Made by a program: the position numbers and the translations under genes. Under the pieces are notes generated by a model that saw only the letters and a program-made list of their open reading frames with translations, had not been told where the DNA came from and searched no databases. A DNA stretch of 64,000 nt, from contig CAVUWY010000002.1 of the NCBI GenBank assembly GCA_963745405.1, forward strand, positions 2,666,001 to 2,730,000, in the 5' to 3' direction. Source of the DNA: C-114 sp963745405. Its GTDB lineage: Bacteria > Chloroflexota > Limnocylindria > Limnocylindrales > CSP1-4. Below are positions 17,621 through 26,662 of the stretch, one piece after another (position 1 is the stretch's first letter; each line of letters begins with the position of its first letter).

Positions 17621-17899
17621 TCAGTCGAGCTCCTCGATCCACGACGTCGGGCCCTCATCCGACGGCTCGACGGCCCGTCCCGACGGGAGGGCGTCTCGCC
17701 GCACGATGGGGTGACGCGCCCACCCCGTCTCCGGATCGTCCTCCTGGACGCCGGCCGGCCAGGTCTGCGGCCGCCAGCCGCCGAGCAGGCTGCTGAGGCC
17801 TGTCGCGTGTCGATCCGGGGCGTCGGCGAAGGCCCTGCTCGCCACGAGCGCGAGCGCGACGAGGAGGGTGACGGAGAGGACCGCGGGGAGCGTGTCCAT
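17621..17899 (-). CDS. Small single-pass membrane protein, unknown
   Basis: 92 residues with an N-terminal hydrophobic helix (LPAVLSVTLLVALALVASRAFA) and a polar tail containing WRPQTWP and ARHPIVRRDALPSG. It matches no family known to me. A GTG at 17917 is an alternative start. It is followed about 45 nt later by the NTP-transferase-like gene on the same strand. Confidence 0.5.
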   Translation of the reverse strand: MDTLPAVLSVTLLVALALVASRAFADAPDRHATGLSSLLGGWRPQTWPAGVQEDDPETGWARHPIVRRDALPSGRAVEPSDEGPTSWIEELD

Positions 17900-17981
17900 G
17901 CCCGCATTCTCCGCCACCGGTCAAATGCCCCCGCCAGCGTCGGCGGCGCTCGACGGTCCGATGTGCGACACTGCGGCACCC

Positions 17982-19916
17982 ATGACCGCACGCCCCGGCT
18001 CCACCCTGTCCGTCGATCGGCAGCAGGAGCACCCCCTCGCAACGCGCCACAACCTCCGCAACGTCGCCATCGTCGCCCACGTCGACCACGGCAAGACGAC
18101 GCTCGTCGATGCGATGCTCCGCCAGACCGGCGCCTTCCGGGCGAACCAGGCGCTCGTCGATCGGGTCCTCGACTCCGGCGACCTCGAGCGCGAGAAGGGG
18201 ATCACGATCCTCGCCAAGCAGACGACGGTCGACTACGACGGCGTCCGCCTCAACATCGTCGACACGCCGGGACACGCCGATTTCGGCGGCGAGGTCGAGC
18301 GCGGGCTGCTGATGGTCGACAGCATCCTGCTCCTCGTCGACGCGGCCGAGGGGCCGCTGCCCCAGACCCGCTACGTCCTCCAGAAGGCGATGGCCCGCCG
18401 CCTGCCGGTCGTCGTGGCCATCAACAAGATCGACCGGGGGGATGCCCGCCCGGCGGAGGTCCTCGACGAGGTCTACGAGCTGTTCATGGACCTCGGCGCC
18501 GACGAGCACCAGATCGAGTTCCCGATCGTCTACACCAACGCCAAGGCGGGCACGGCGACGCTCGACCCGGCGACGGCCGGCACGGACCTGCGGCCGCTCC
18601 TCGACCTCCTGGTCCGAGTGACGCCGGCCCCGATCTTCGAACCCGGCCACCCGCTCCAGCTCCTCGTCACCAACCTGTCGGCCAACGAGTATGTCGGCCG
18701 GATGGCCGTCGGACGGATCCGCAACGGCGAGATCCGCATCGGCCAGCGGATCGCCGTGGTCCGCGAGGAGGCCGACGACACGGCCGGCACGGTCGAACCA
18801 GGCCGGACGGTCACCCTGTCCGGCACCGTCACGAGCCTCCAGACCGCCCACGGCATCGACCGGGTCGAGATCGAGGCGGCCTCGGCCGGGGACATCGTCT
18901 CGGTCGCCGGCTTGCCCGAAGTGACGATCGGCGACACCCTGACCGACCCGAACGATCCACGGCCGCTGTCCAGGCTCGACGTCGACGCGCCGACCCTGCG
19001 GATGACCTTCGGGGTCAACACGTCGCCGCTGTCGGGCCAGGACGGCCGCTACGTGACCTCACGACAGATCAAGGCCCGCCTCGATCGCGAGGTCCTCGGC
19101 AACGTCAGCGTGGAGGTCCGGCCGACGGAGTCGGGCGACACCTTCGAGGTCCGCGGCCGGGGCGAGCTCCAGCTCGCGGTCCTCATCGAGCAGATGCGGC
19201 GCGAGGGGTTCGAGCTCCAGGTGAGCCGTCCCGAGGTCCTCCTGCGTGAGGAGGGCGGCCAGACGCTCGAGCCGTACGAGCGGATCACGATCGACATCCC
19301 GCCCGACTACATCGGGCCGGTCCAGCAGGCACTGGCAGGTCGGAAGGCCCGCCTCGACCAGATGACGACCGACGCGGACGGTCGGGTCCGGATGGAGTTC
19401 GTGCTCCCCGTCCGCGGGCTCATCGGCTATCGCGGCCAGCTCCTCACCGATACCCGCGGGACGGCACTCATGCACCAGATCGGCGAGGGCTACGGACCAT
19501 GGGCCGGCGAGGTCACCCACCGGACCTCCGGCGTCCTCGTGGCCGACCGCGAGGGCACGGCCAACGCCTACGGCCTGTTCAACCTCCAGGAGCGGGCCGA
19601 GCTGTTCATCGGTTCCGGGGTCGACGTGTACGAAGGCATGGTGGTGGGCGAGAACTCCCGGCCCGGTGACATGGACGTCAACGCGACCAAGGAGAAGAAG
19701 CTCACCAACATCCGGACCCACGCCCACGACGAGGCGCTCCGGCTGACGCCTCCGCGCCCGCTCACCCTCGAATCGGCGCTCGAGTTCATCGCCGCCGACG
19801 AGCTCGTCGAGGTGACGCCGGGGTCCATCCGGATCCGCAAGCGCCTCCTCTCCCAGCACGACCGCCGCCGCGAGCGCGGCCGCGAGGCGGACCTCAGCCG
19901 CGACAACGACGACTGA
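17982..19916 (+). CDS. typA: Ribosome-associated translational GTPase TypA/BipA
   Basis: 644 residues with the full GTPase motif set: AHVDHGKTT (G1), DTPGHADF (G3) and NKID (G4). Domains II, III and V follow, then the C-terminal TypA domain (RGLIGYRGQLLTDTRGTA ... GENSRPGDMDVNATKEKKLTN), which separates it from EF-G and LepA. TypA helps assemble the large ribosomal subunit and supports growth under stress. An upstream in-frame ATG at 17961 would add seven residues; 17982 was chosen because homology starts soon after it. A basic, charged tail ends the protein. Confidence 0.94.
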   Translation: MTARPGSTLSVDRQQEHPLATRHNLRNVAIVAHVDHGKTTLVDAMLRQTGAFRANQALVDRVLDSGDLEREKGITILAKQTTVDYDGVRLNIVDTPGHADFGGEVERGLLMVDSILLLVDAAEGPLPQTRYVLQKAMARRLPVVVAINKIDRGDARPAEVLDEVYELFMDLGADEHQIEFPIVYTNAKAGTATLDPATAGTDLRPLLDLLVRVTPAPIFEPGHPLQLLVTNLSANEYVGRMAVGRIRNGEIRIGQRIAVVREEADDTAGTVEPGRTVTLSGTVTSLQTAHGIDRVEIEAASAGDIVSVAGLPEVTIGDTLTDPNDPRPLSRLDVDAPTLRMTFGVNTSPLSGQDGRYVTSRQIKARLDREVLGNVSVEVRPTESGDTFEVRGRGELQLAVLIEQMRREGFELQVSRPEVLLREEGGQTLEPYERITIDIPPDYIGPVQQALAGRKARLDQMTTDADGRVRMEFVLPVRGLIGYRGQLLTDTRGTALMHQIGEGYGPWAGEVTHRTSGVLVADREGTANAYGLFNLQERAELFIGSGVDVYEGMVVGENSRPGDMDVNATKEKKLTNIRTHAHDEALRLTPPRPLTLESALEFIAADELVEVTPGSIRIRKRLLSQHDRRRERGREADLSRDNDD

Positions 19917-19931
19917 GCCGGCGCGATCGGC

Positions 19932-20837
19932 TCATCCCCGGCGGTAGGAGCGGCCCGGCCGAGAGCGCTCCATGCCCACCCGGAGGAGGACCGTCGCCCA
20001 CATCCGATATGGACGCCAGGCGTCGGTGATGCGCGCGAACTCGGGCGCGTCCGGGGGCCCGGCCAGGTCGTAGAGCTCGGCGATCGCCTCGCCGGTCATC
20101 GGGTCGCCGGGCAGCTCATCGACGACGCCGCAGCCGCGCAGCAACGTCCCTTCCGCGGTGAAGGGCCCGACGCCCGGGAGCCGGAGCAGCCGGTCGATCG
20201 CTTCGTCGCGGGTGAGCGAACGCAGGAGCTCCGTGTCGAGCTCGCCGGCGAGGGCCGCCTCGGCGATCCCATGGAGGCGGCGGACCTTCTCGGCCGCGAG
20301 ACCCGGCACCTCCGTCGTCTCGAGGATCCGTTGCGGCCGCGGGAAGGCATGGAACGAACGGCCGTCGAGGACGAGCTCGTCGCCATAGCGCTCGCCGAGC
20401 CAGCCCTTGATACGGGCGCCCTGGCGGCGGGCGATGCGCTGGCCGATGACGAACGAGGTGACCGCCTCGTACGCCGAGTAGAAGCAGACCGGCCGGAGGA
20501 ACCGGTGTGCCGCCTGGAGCCGGCCGATGACCGGGTCGCGACGGCCGACCTCGGGCCAGCCGGTCCCATCGTGGTCGAGGGATACGGAGCGGAGCGCCTG
20601 GCCGAGCGCACCATCGGCATCCTCCGTGGCGTTCACTCGCGCCTCGACGGGCCGGTCGTCCGCCTCCTGGCTGAGCTCGACGATGGCGCTGTCGGCCCAG
20701 CCCTCGACGGGGAAGGCGAGGACGAGGGTGGGGCCACCGGCCTCCCCGCCGCCGATCCCGGCCGGGAAGCCACCAGCGAACGTGTCGGCGGCGGCGAGGC
20801 TGAACGGTCCGCGAGGTTCGATGATGAAGGCCGGCAT
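19932..20837 (-). CDS. DNA-3-methyladenine glycosylase II-like (AlkA/HhH-GPD)
   Basis: 301 residues of the helix-hairpin-helix GPD superfamily, which excises damaged bases. The hairpin reads LLRLPGVGPFTAEGTLLRGCG and is followed by VVDELPGDP, the region that carries the catalytic aspartate in AlkA. The central helices (YSAYEAVTSFVIGQRI) are typical, and no iron-sulfur Cys cluster is present, unlike MutY/Nth. The N-terminal AlkA-N-like beta domain is present. It lies convergent to typA and divergent from the cysteine desulfurase. Confidence 0.8.
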   Translation of the reverse strand: MPAFIIEPRGPFSLAAADTFAGGFPAGIGGGEAGGPTLVLAFPVEGWADSAIVELSQEADDRPVEARVNATEDADGALGQALRSVSLDHDGTGWPEVGRRDPVIGRLQAAHRFLRPVCFYSAYEAVTSFVIGQRIARRQGARIKGWLGERYGDELVLDGRSFHAFPRPQRILETTEVPGLAAEKVRRLHGIAEAALAGELDTELLRSLTRDEAIDRLLRLPGVGPFTAEGTLLRGCGVVDELPGDPMTGEAIAELYDLAGPPDAPEFARITDAWRPYRMWATVLLRVGMERSRPGRSYRRG

Positions 20838-20881
20838 GAGCGGATGCTGCCACGCCGGCGGCCCGGCGAGGGGCCCGGGCC

Positions 20882-20887
20882 TACAAT
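20882..20887 (+). promoter_or_regulatory. -10 box (TACAAT) of a leaderless desulfurase transcript
   Basis: TACAAT ends 6 nt before the ATG at 20894. It is one of the best matches to the TAnnnT pattern in this window. Confidence 0.6.
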
Positions 20888-20893
20888 CGGCCG

Positions 20894-22093
20894 ATGCAGA
20901 GCCGGACGACGGTCTACCTCGACCATGCCGCGACGACGCCGGTCCGGCGCGAGGTGGTCGAGGCGATGGTGGCGATCCTCGAGCAGGGCTGGGGCAACCC
21001 CGGGTCCGCGCACGCCGCCGGCCGTATCGCTCGCGAGGCGCTCGACGACGCCCGTGAGCGGCTCGCGGCCCGTCTCGGCGCCCAGCCCAAGGAGATCGTC
21101 TTCACCTCGGGCGGGACCGAGGCCGACAACCTCGCCATCAAGGGTGCCGCCTGGGCCGGCAAGGCTCGCGGCCATCGGATCGTCACGACGGCAGTCGAGC
21201 ACCACGCCGTCGGCCACACCGTCCGCTATCTCGAGAAGTTCGGCTTCGAGATCGAGGAGGTGGGGGTCGACCGGTACGGACGGGTCGATCCCGACGAGAT
21301 CGACGCCGCGATCACCGATCGGACGACGGTCGTCTCGGTCATGTACGCCAACAACGAGGTCGGCACGATCCAGCCCATCCCCGAGATCGTCGAGCGGGTC
21401 CGCCGCCACCGGGGCGTCGTCCTCCACGTCGATGCGGTCCAGGCGGCCCCGTACCTGCCCCTCGACCTCGAGGCGCTCGGGGCGGACCTCGTCAGCATCG
21501 GCGCCCACAAGTTCGAGGGTCCGAAGGGGATCGGCGCCCTGTACGTCCGCCACGGCACGCATCTGCTGCCCCAGCAGCACGGCGGCAGCCAGGAGCGCCA
21601 CCGACGGGCTGGCACCGAGGATGTCGCCAGCGCCGTCGGCATGGCTCGGGCCTACGAGCTGACCCGCGACGAGCTGCCTGACACGGCGAAGCGCCTCCGC
21701 CGCCAGCGGGAGCGCCTCCAGCGGTCCGTCCTGGCCGTCGAGGGGACCGAGCTGACCGGCCATCCCCGGGATCGCCTCCCGGGGCTCCTCTCCGTCGTCG
21801 TCCGCGAGACCGACGGGAACGAGCTCGTGCTCGCCCTCGACCTCGAGGGCGTCGCCGTGGCCATCGGGTCGGCCTGCACGAGCGGCTCGACGGATACGTC
21901 GCACGTCCTCGCCGCGATGGGCTTCCCCGAGGAGGAGGCACGGGGGTCGCTCCGCCTCTCGCTCGGCCGGGCCACGACCGACGCGGACGTCGACGCTGCC
22001 GTGGAGATCGTCCCCCTGGTCCTGGCCCGCATACGCCCGGCCGCGAGCGGGGATCCGGTGGCCCTCGGGCCGCTCGAGACGATCGCCCGGTGA
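20894..22093 (+). CDS. Cysteine desulfurase (NifS/IscS family)
   Basis: 399 residues, PLP-dependent. It takes sulfur from cysteine for tRNA thiolation or Fe-S clusters. YLDHAATTP starts the fold, the PLP lysine is K206 in GAHKFEGPKG, and the persulfide cysteine is C328 in GSACTSGS, group I-like. The next gene, mnmA, overlaps its stop, so the likely main task is sulfur supply for 2-thiouridine in tRNA. Confidence 0.93.
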   Translation: MQSRTTVYLDHAATTPVRREVVEAMVAILEQGWGNPGSAHAAGRIAREALDDARERLAARLGAQPKEIVFTSGGTEADNLAIKGAAWAGKARGHRIVTTAVEHHAVGHTVRYLEKFGFEIEEVGVDRYGRVDPDEIDAAITDRTTVVSVMYANNEVGTIQPIPEIVERVRRHRGVVLHVDAVQAAPYLPLDLEALGADLVSIGAHKFEGPKGIGALYVRHGTHLLPQQHGGSQERHRRAGTEDVASAVGMARAYELTRDELPDTAKRLRRQRERLQRSVLAVEGTELTGHPRDRLPGLLSVVVRETDGNELVLALDLEGVAVAIGSACTSGSTDTSHVLAAMGFPEEEARGSLRLSLGRATTDADVDAAVEIVPLVLARIRPAASGDPVALGPLETIAR

Positions 22094-23190
22094 GTCGCAT
22101 CCTCGTCGCGATGTCGGGCGGGGTCGACAGCTCCGTGGCGGCGGCCATCCTCCACGAGGAGGGCCACGAGGTGGTCGGCGTGTGGATGCGCCTCCACGAC
22201 GCCGCCGACACGTACAGCGAGTTCCGCCGGTCGTGCTGCACCCTCGACGCTGCCGACGATGCCCGGCGTGTCGCGGCCCGCCTCGGGATCCCGTTCCACG
22301 TCATGAACCTCGAGGCGGAATTCGACCGCGGTGTCCTCCAGTCGTTCCTCGCCGCCTATCTCGGCGGTGAGACCCCGAGCCCGTGCGTGGACTGCAACAC
22401 GTACGTGAAGTTCGGGGCACTGCTCGGCCGGGCGCGGCGGAACTACGACTGCGACGCGGTGGCGACCGGCCATTACGCCCGCCGCGACGACGACGGGCCG
22501 GGCGGTACGGCTCGCCTGCTCGCGGCGGCCGACGCCGACAAGGACCAGACGTATTTCCTCTACGGGCTCCGCCAGGACCAGCTCACCCATGCCGTCTTCC
22601 CGCTCGGCGAGTTGACGAAGCCCGAGGTCCGTGCCATCGCCCGCTCGCTCCGCCTCGTCACCGCCGACAAGCCCGAGAGCCAGGAGATCTGCTTCGTGCC
22701 CGGCGGCGACTATCGCGACGCCCTGCGGGAACGAGCCGGCTGGGTGCCGGTGGAGGGCGCGCTCGTGGACGCGGACGGCACTGCCGTCGGGACGCATGGC
22801 GGATCAGCCGGCTTCACTGTCGGCCAGCGACGCGGTCTCGGGGTCGCCCTCGGCGAGCCCCGCTATGTGAGCCGCATCGACCCGCTCACCAACACCATCA
22901 CCCTCGGGCGGCGGCGGGACCTCGAGACGACGACCGTCATCCTCGACGATGGGTCGTTCGTTGCCGGCGCCGCGCCGTCGCGGTCGAGCTTCCGGGCATC
23001 CGTGCGGATCCGGCACCGGGCTCGCCCGGTCGCGTCCACGGTTCGTCCAGCCACGGATGACGAGGCGGACCGCGGCGGACGCTGGATCGTCGAGACCGAT
23101 ACGCCCGTCTGGGCAGCTGCCCCGGGCCAGGCGGCGGTCCTGTACGACGGCGACGTCGTGCTCGGCGGAGGGCGCATCGCCCGGGCGTGA
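22090..23190 (+). CDS. mnmA: tRNA-specific 2-thiouridylase MnmA
   Basis: 366 residues. It thiolates U34 of tRNA-Lys/Glu/Gln. The PP-loop SGGVDSS is at residues 9-15, the first catalytic cysteine is in PSPCVDCN, the second in ESQEICFV, and the TGHYAR and DKDQTYFLYGL motifs are intact. The GTG at 22090 overlaps the desulfurase TGA (GTGA). It ends with the usual C-terminal beta-barrel (PGQAAVLYDGDVVLGGG). Confidence 0.95.
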   Translation: MSRILVAMSGGVDSSVAAAILHEEGHEVVGVWMRLHDAADTYSEFRRSCCTLDAADDARRVAARLGIPFHVMNLEAEFDRGVLQSFLAAYLGGETPSPCVDCNTYVKFGALLGRARRNYDCDAVATGHYARRDDDGPGGTARLLAAADADKDQTYFLYGLRQDQLTHAVFPLGELTKPEVRAIARSLRLVTADKPESQEICFVPGGDYRDALRERAGWVPVEGALVDADGTAVGTHGGSAGFTVGQRRGLGVALGEPRYVSRIDPLTNTITLGRRRDLETTTVILDDGSFVAGAAPSRSSFRASVRIRHRARPVASTVRPATDDEADRGGRWIVETDTPVWAAAPGQAAVLYDGDVVLGGGRIARA

Positions 23191-23284
23191 CCGTCGGGTG
23201 AGCGAACGCAGTGAGCGGTGCGCCACCGGCCCGTCGTCGTGCCGCCATCCCGGGCTGCCGGGCGGGAGACCGGGAGTGGCGGCC

Positions 23285-23290
23285 TATACT
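23285..23290 (+). promoter_or_regulatory. -10 box (TATACT) of a leaderless transcript
   Basis: TATACT ends 8 nt before the ATG at 23299. It is close to the consensus TATAAT. Confidence 0.55.
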
Positions 23291-23298
23291 CGGTCGCG

Positions 23299-23577
23299 AT
23301 GACCATCGGTCCGGCTCTCATCCTCGCCCTGCTCCTCGGCACCTTCAACACGGCCCTCTTCGTGGCCATCCGCGGCAGCGGCGGCGGTCAACTGCCACTC
23401 CTCTTCGTCGCCGCGGTCCTCGGCGCCTGGGCCGGCGACGCGCTCGGGGCGCGCCTCGGCATCGACGTGCTTCGCCTCGGCGACTTCCGCATCGTCAGCG
23501 CCTTCGTCGTCTCGTGGATCGGCCTCGGCCTCGTCGCGGTGGTCGCGATCCTCGGTCCGTCGAGGCGGCGGACATGA
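23299..23577 (+). CDS. Small three-helix membrane protein, unknown
   Basis: 92 residues with three hydrophobic segments (4-24, 32-48, 64-86). The glycine-rich helices and the LGAWAGDALGARLG turn are reminiscent of GlsB/YeaQ-type small membrane proteins, but the match is weak. It heads a two-gene unit: its stop overlaps the ATG of the next small gene. It lies immediately upstream of alaS. Confidence 0.6.
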   Translation: MTIGPALILALLLGTFNTALFVAIRGSGGGQLPLLFVAAVLGAWAGDALGARLGIDVLRLGDFRIVSAFVVSWIGLGLVAVVAILGPSRRRT

Positions 23578-23861
23578 GCGGTGCGGGCGCCGGCGGGACG
23601 CGGCGCGGCGGAGTGACCGGCGACGAACCCCGACTGGCCCAGTTCCTCCGCGGGGTGACGATGGGCGCCCTCGTCGGAGCGGCCATCGCCGGTTCGGCGA
23701 TCTGGCGGCGTCGGCTCGCCCGGTCGGCCGAGCTGGCGGCCCGTCCGTCGCTCGGCGCGACCGCTGGGACGACGGCAGCGGCGGGACCGCCCCCGGGACA
23801 GGTCACGGGACAGCCCGCGCTCGCCGCCCCGAGCACTGCCGAGCGAGCCACCCCGGGCTGA
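23574..23861 (+). CDS. Small membrane-associated protein, unknown
   Basis: 95 residues. One hydrophobic stretch (FLRGVTMGALVGAAIAGSAIW) is followed by a basic RRR cluster and a Pro/Ala/Thr tail, which resembles YtxH-like proteins in layout. The ATG at 23574 overlaps the preceding stop (ATGA). Function unknown. Confidence 0.5.
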   Translation: MSGAGAGGTRRGGVTGDEPRLAQFLRGVTMGALVGAAIAGSAIWRRRLARSAELAARPSLGATAGTTAAAGPPPGQVTGQPALAAPSTAERATPG

Positions 23862-23888
23862 CCGACCGTCCGACCGTGGGCGGTTCGG

Positions 23889-23894
23889 TACCAT
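23889..23894 (+). promoter_or_regulatory. -10 box (TACCAT) of a leaderless alaS transcript
   Basis: TACCAT ends 8 nt before the alaS ATG, with no Shine-Dalgarno between. Confidence 0.5.
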
Positions 23895-23902
23895 TGCGCC
23901 CG

Positions 23903-26662
23903 ATGCCGACCCCACGAACGACCCCCGATCCGCGGATCCGGAGCCTCCCCGCGGCGGAGATCAGGCGCCGGTTCCTCGCCTTCTTCGCCGCGCGAGGCCA
24001 CGCCGTCGTTCCCTCGGCCAGCCTCGTCCCGGCCGGCGACCAGACGCTCCTGTTCACCAACAGCGGCATGGTCCAGTTCAAGGAAGTCCTGACCGGCGCC
24101 GAGACCCGGAGCTACAACCGGGCCGTCGACTACCAGCGCGTCCTTCGGGTGGCCGGCAAGCACAACGACTTCGAGGAGGTCGGCCGGACCACCCGCCATA
24201 ACACGTTCTTCGAGATGCTCGGCAACTGGAGCTTCGGCGACTACTTCAAGCGTGAGGCCATCCACTTCGCCTGGGGATTCCTCACCGAGGACCTGGGCAT
24301 CCCGCCGGAGCGGCTGGCGGCGACGACGTACAAGGACGACGAGGTGGCCCGCGCGGTCTGGCGCGACGAGATCGGCCTGCCACCGGAGCGGATGGCGATC
24401 TGGGGGGACGTCGACGCCGGCGACGACAGCAACTTCTGGCGGATGGCGGACACGGGGCCGTGCGGACCCTGCAGCGAGATCCACTTCGACCGGGGTATCG
24501 AGCTGTCGGAAGGGCCGCAATGCATCCCGGATCACTCCGAGCACTGCCCCCGCTGGCTCGAGATCTGGAACCTCGTCTTCATGGAGTTCGACCAGCGGCC
24601 GTCCGGGCGGGTGCCGCTGCCGTTCCAGAGCATCGACACGGGGATGAGTCTCGAGCGGCTGGCCAGCGTGCTCCAGCACGTCCCGAGCAACTTCGACACC
24701 GACCTGTTCACGCCGATCCACGCCCGGATGCGGGAGCTCCTCGGCCACGACCCGGACGTCTTCGAGGTCGAGCGATTCAGCTATCAGGTCATCGCCGACC
24801 ACGCCCGGGCGATCACGTTCCTCATCGCCGACGGCGTCCTGCCCTCGAACGAGGGACGCGGCTACGTCCTGCGCCGGATCGTCCGGCGGGCGGTGCGGCA
24901 CGGACGCCTGCTCGGCCGCCGCGAACCGTTCCTCGCGACCCTGGCCACGGTCGTCATCGAGATCATGGCCGACGCCTATCCGTTCCTTCGTGAGCGCGAG
25001 ACGGAAGTCCTCGACGCCATCGAGCGCGAGGAGGCGCAGTTCGCCCGGACCCTCGACGCCGGGACGAGCCAGCTAGAGGCGGCCCTCGCCGGCCTGGCCA
25101 CGACCGAGCGGACCATCGGGCGACGGCCCGAGGAAGTCCCCACCGACGCGCCCGTCCTGCCGGGCGACGTCGCGTTCAAGCTCCACGACACGTTCGGGTT
25201 CCCGATCGACCTCACGATCGAGCTCGCGGCCGAGTACGGGGTCGCCGTCGAGCGGACCGGGTTCGAGACGGCCCTGGCCGAGCAGCGCGAGCGTAGCCGG
25301 AGCGGTCGCAAGGCCGAGCTGGCGCGCCACGCCGAGCTCGTCGGCCTGTACGAGTCGATCCTTCGCCGGGTCGGCCCGACGACGTTCCTCGGCTACGAGA
25401 CGACGAACGCCGAGGGTCGGGTCGTGGCGATCCTCCGTGACGGCGTCGAGTACGAGGAGCTGACCGGCAACGCCGAGGCCGAGATCGTCCTCGACCGGAC
25501 CCCGTTCTACGCCGAGGGCGGTGGCCAGGTCGGCGACCGCGGCCAGCTCCTCGAGGCCGGCGATGGATCGGCCCTCTTCACGGTGGCCGATACGCAGCGC
25601 CCGGTCGGCGCCCAGGATGCCGGGCTCATCGTCCTTCGCGGCACGCTCCACGGGCGGCTCCGGGTCGGCGAGACCGTGAGCGCGAGGGTCGACGCCGAAC
25701 GCCGGGCCCGGACGATGCGCAACCACACGGGCACCCACCTGCTCCATCGAGCGCTCCGCAATGTCGTCGGGGATCGGGCCCGCCAGGCCGGCTCGGAGGT
25801 GACCCCGGAAGGGCTCCGTTTCGACTTCCCCCTCGACCGGGGGCTGGCCGCCGACGAGCGGCGGTCCATCGAGGCCGAGGTCCGCCGCATCGTTCGCGAG
25901 GCGCGGACCGTCACCCCCTCCGTCATGACGATGGACGAAGCCATCGCCGCCGGTGCCGACGCGTTCTTCGACGAGAAGTACGGCGAGCGCGTCCGGACGG
26001 TCCGGGTCGACGGCTACAGCCACGAGCTGTGCGGCGGGACGCACTGCTCGAACAGCGGCCAGGTCGGCAGCTTCGTCATCACCGGCGAGCGGAGCATCGG
26101 CTCCGGTCTGCGCCGGATCGAGGCGCTGACCGGCGACGGCGCGGACGCCTGGCTCGGCCAGCGGCTCGATGCCCTCGAGCGGACCGCCGAGATCGTCGGC
26201 GCCCAGTCGGTCGACGCCGTGCCGCAGCGGGTCGCGGCCTTGACCGAGGACCTCCGCGAGGCCCGCCGACGGCTCAAGGCGGGCGCCACCGCCACCGAGC
26301 GCCCGCGGGACGCGGCCGCCGCCGCAGTCAGCGTCCGCGACGGCATCCGCCTCGTGGTCCGGAGCCACCCGTTCGAGTCGAGCGAGGCGATGAAGGCGTT
26401 CGCCAAGGACGTCCGTGCGGCCCTCGACTCGGGTGTCATCGCCATCGGCCGGGAGGCTACCGAGCCCGAACTCTTCGTCTCGGTCAGCGACGACCTCGTC
26501 GCCCGGGGGGTCTCGGCCGACGCGCTGGTCAGGGCCGGGGCAGTCGAGATCGCCGGTCGCGGCGGCGGCCGTCCCCAGATGGGCCAGGCGAAGGGGACCG
26601 ACGGCGACGGGCTCGGTCGCGCCCTCGACGCCATCCGCGGAGCCCTCGAGGCGAGCGGCTAG
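23903..26662 (+). CDS. alaS: Alanine-tRNA ligase
   Basis: 919 residues, full length. The catalytic N-terminus has FTNSGMVQFK and RHNTFFEMLGNWSFGDYFK, and the editing domain carries the zinc set HTGTHLLHRAL and CGGTHCSNSGQVG. A C-terminal oligomerisation part ends GGGRPQMGQAKG. An ATG at 23903 with a leaderless -10 was chosen; homology begins near LPAAEIRRRFLAFF. It heads the operon whose next gene starts directly after its TAG. Confidence 0.96.
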   Translation: MPTPRTTPDPRIRSLPAAEIRRRFLAFFAARGHAVVPSASLVPAGDQTLLFTNSGMVQFKEVLTGAETRSYNRAVDYQRVLRVAGKHNDFEEVGRTTRHNTFFEMLGNWSFGDYFKREAIHFAWGFLTEDLGIPPERLAATTYKDDEVARAVWRDEIGLPPERMAIWGDVDAGDDSNFWRMADTGPCGPCSEIHFDRGIELSEGPQCIPDHSEHCPRWLEIWNLVFMEFDQRPSGRVPLPFQSIDTGMSLERLASVLQHVPSNFDTDLFTPIHARMRELLGHDPDVFEVERFSYQVIADHARAITFLIADGVLPSNEGRGYVLRRIVRRAVRHGRLLGRREPFLATLATVVIEIMADAYPFLRERETEVLDAIEREEAQFARTLDAGTSQLEAALAGLATTERTIGRRPEEVPTDAPVLPGDVAFKLHDTFGFPIDLTIELAAEYGVAVERTGFETALAEQRERSRSGRKAELARHAELVGLYESILRRVGPTTFLGYETTNAEGRVVAILRDGVEYEELTGNAEAEIVLDRTPFYAEGGGQVGDRGQLLEAGDGSALFTVADTQRPVGAQDAGLIVLRGTLHGRLRVGETVSARVDAERRARTMRNHTGTHLLHRALRNVVGDRARQAGSEVTPEGLRFDFPLDRGLAADERRSIEAEVRRIVREARTVTPSVMTMDEAIAAGADAFFDEKYGERVRTVRVDGYSHELCGGTHCSNSGQVGSFVITGERSIGSGLRRIEALTGDGADAWLGQRLDALERTAEIVGAQSVDAVPQRVAALTEDLREARRRLKAGATATERPRDAAAAAVSVRDGIRLVVRSHPFESSEAMKAFAKDVRAALDSGVIAIGREATEPELFVSVSDDLVARGVSADALVRAGAVEIAGRGGGRPQMGQAKGTDGDGLGRALDAIRGALEASG